From Halovivax gelatinilyticus (GTDB taxonomy: Archaea; Halobacteriota; Halobacteria; Halobacteriales; Natrialbaceae), in NCBI RefSeq assembly GCF_024300625.1, contig NZ_CP101322.1:3361992-3425991 (forward strand): 64,000 nucleotides of DNA, read 5' to 3'. The notes below the pieces were generated by a model. The model ran no database searches. It saw nothing but the letters and a program-made list of their open reading frames with translations, and had not been told where the DNA came from. The translations under genes and the position numbers were made by a program. This document shows positions 62,580 to 64,000 of this stretch, piece after piece (position 1 is the first letter of the stretch; each line of letters begins with the position of its first letter).

Positions 62580-63641
62580 TCAGGCGTCGATCGATGCCCG
62601 GACGGAGATTCGATCCGACCCGACGTCGATCCGGTGGGGACGATCGATTCCACCGAGTAAATGTTCGCGAACCTCCGACTCAGATGGGGTGTCATCGTCC
62701 CGATAGATCGCCGCGAAGCGTGCGAGCCGATCGACCATCGTCCCCTCCTCCACGGCGAACGCCAGGTTCGAAATAACGCTCTCTATCGAATCGGTGACCG
62801 GATCGTCCGACCCTCGTTCGTCCTCGAGCGATCCGTTTCCACCCACGCCTAGAATATCGTCGCCACCGTACTGCCAACGGCCGTACTGCATCTGTGCGTC
62901 GCCGGTCGAGTCGAACAGCCACCGGCCGTCATCGGTATCGACGATCCGATCCCGACCGACTCCGGAACGGTCGACGATCGCGTCGACGAGGTCGATCGGA
63001 TCGTGATCGCTATCGTCGTCGAGGCCGACGACCACGGCGTCTTCCGAAACGGCGAATCCGAGTCCGTGAGTGATTGCATCAGTTCCGCCGAAGATGGTGA
63101 CGGTTTCGTTCTCGTCGACGCGAGCGAATCCATCCGTCACGTCGCCGCCGAAGGCGTCGACGTCGTAGGTTCCGTGGAAGATGAGCACGCCGTCGGTCCA
63201 GGTCATCGTCTGGGTTTCGATTCCGTCGAGGTACGGACCCTCCTGGGGATAGAGCAACTCGGCGAAGGGATACCGGAGGACTCCGTAGTAGGTGTAGGAA
63301 GTCACGTACGCACCGTACCGGGGTATCGATACGATCGGTGCGGCGTCCGCGTCGTCCTCGCTAGACTGGTCAGACCGGGACCGTTCGCTCGTCGACTCGT
63401 CTCCGTTCAATTCTCCGATCAGTTTCCAGTCGACGTGAGTGAAGAACACCCCGTCTCCGGACGGTTCGTATCGTTCTGTCGGCACCCACTGGTTCGAAGG
63501 AGGGATTTCAGCTGTTAGGTCACGATTCTGGGACGCGTGCTGAGTTTGTCGGTCCGCTCCACCCCGACCGATGCTTCCACGCACGGTCAGGCCAGCGCCC
63601 ACCACGGGAAGACTCGCCCGAACGAATTGCCTACGAAACAT
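62580..63641 (-). CDS. hypothetical exported protein
   Basis: 353 residues. MFRRQFVRASLPVVGAGLTVRG looks like a signal region with an RR pair, followed by an acidic beta-rich body. Recognisable stretches include YGVLRYPFAELLYPQ, IFHGTYDVDAFGGDVTDGF and GDAQMQYGRWQYGGDDILG. It has no known catalytic motif. The frame is open to 63851, but only from 63641 does it read like a protein with a signal peptide. Family unknown. Confidence 0.65.
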   Translation of the reverse strand: MFRRQFVRASLPVVGAGLTVRGSIGRGGADRQTQHASQNRDLTAEIPPSNQWVPTERYEPSGDGVFFTHVDWKLIGELNGDESTSERSRSDQSSEDDADAAPIVSIPRYGAYVTSYTYYGVLRYPFAELLYPQEGPYLDGIETQTMTWTDGVLIFHGTYDVDAFGGDVTDGFARVDENETVTIFGGTDAITHGLGFAVSEDAVVVGLDDDSDHDPIDLVDAIVDRSGVGRDRIVDTDDGRWLFDSTGDAQMQYGRWQYGGDDILGVGGNGSLEDERGSDDPVTDSIESVISNLAFAVEEGTMVDRLARFAAIYRDDDTPSESEVREHLLGGIDRPHRIDVGSDRISVRASIDA

Positions 63642-63813
63642 AGGCCTCCCGACTACGACCACCCGTATCAAAGGAGTCCACCGATTCCGTACAGGTGACC
63701 GCGAGTAGATGGAGGTACCCGGTCCCATCAGCGGTATCGCATCTACCTGAATGTCGCGCTCGTCGTGACGTAAACGAAACAGTAATGCGTGGCATATTCG
63801 AACCGTTCGAACG

Positions 63814-64000
63814 ATGACAGACGGACGAGTGTTCGCGATACTTACGACCACGTTGGGGCTTGTGGCGCTGATTCACGCCCTCGCGACCTGGCCGATCGAA
63901 GCGACAGTGGCGCTGTTTCTCGGCGGAGCCATCGTCGCGTTCGTCGGCGAATACGTCGTGATTCGGATCGGGTGGCTCGAACATCACGTGGGTCCGTTCC
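63814..64000 (+). CDS. membrane protein, 3' truncated
   Basis: Only the first 62 codons are in the window. MTDGRVFAILTTTLGLVALIHALATW and a second helix (VALFLGGAIVAFVGEYVVI), followed by GWLEHHVGPF, suggest a multi-pass membrane protein. The GEYVVIRIGW pattern recalls the CruF/DUF422 carotenoid-hydratase family, but too little is visible to assign it. Confidence 0.55.
   Translation, partial: MTDGRVFAILTTTLGLVALIHALATWPIEATVALFLGGAIVAFVGEYVVIRIGWLEHHVGPF

Overview
The window is a 64 kb chromosomal stretch of a haloarchaeon (class Halobacteria), probably from the Natrialba lineage; the lineage is inferred, not shown. The signs are strongly acidic proteins, high-GC codon use, TATA boxes about 25-31 nt upstream of start codons (leaderless mRNAs), archaeal genes such as ribosomal protein S17e, replication factor C large subunit, MBF1 and a mevalonate-pathway HMG-CoA synthase, and many Tat signal peptides. 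No CRISPR array, rRNA, integrase or intact insertion sequence was seen.

Layout. 0-3.1 kb: cofD (cut by the window edge), a Dus-like TIM-barrel gene, a CitG-like gene and a DUF447 gene, a cofactor-linked cluster. 3.2-8 kb: a membrane protein, S17e, a small membrane protein, aspartate-semialdehyde dehydrogenase and an overlapping 3-hydroxyacyl-CoA dehydrogenase/enoyl-CoA hydratase pair. 8-10.5 kb: small membrane proteins, a triple zinc-ribbon/J-domain protein and a convergent TIR-domain/zinc-ribbon protein. 10.6-19 kb: housekeeping block with tpiA, MBF1, a hisC/adenylate-kinase/CDP-alcohol transferase operon, rfcL, a CinA-like protein, a GNAT, a DUF457 protein and an XRE-type regulator.

19-36 kb: the glycine cleavage system is split. 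gcvT-gcvH lie on the minus strand at 19.0-20.5 kb, gcvPA-gcvPB on the plus strand at 33.1-35.9 kb. Between them lie three tandem Tat-exported subtilisin-like proteases with shuffled C-terminal domains, a NYN-domain protein, an AT-rich gap, a TatD hydrolase, DUF2150, a large pilin-like surface protein of mixed base composition and HMG-CoA synthase.

36-48.5 kb: tryptophanase facing an EthD-repeat/HD-hydrolase pair, a Tat lipoprotein with a metzincin zinc motif, membrane proteins, a sugar epimerase, a ThDP enzyme facing an M24-family/LLM-oxidoreductase pair, and a GNAT. 48.5-54.5 kb: a phenylacetyl-CoA epoxidase cluster (paaA, B, C, a PaaD split into two proteins, a PaaI-like thioesterase) beside a Bat-type PAS/GAF regulator. 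54.5-64 kb: an NAD kinase-inositol monophosphatase fusion, a response regulator with an unclear start, a Tat/PGF-CTERM beta-propeller protein, small proteins, a cobalamin adenosyltransferase, tRNA-Val(CAC) with a duplicated 3' end 151 bp downstream, an S9 peptidase, a putative exported protein and the start of a membrane protein.

The window has no single complete new pathway. The items most worth study are the protease array between the two halves of the glycine cleavage genes, the duplicated tRNA 3' end, the TIR/J-domain gene pair, and the M24-family enzyme with an altered metal site.
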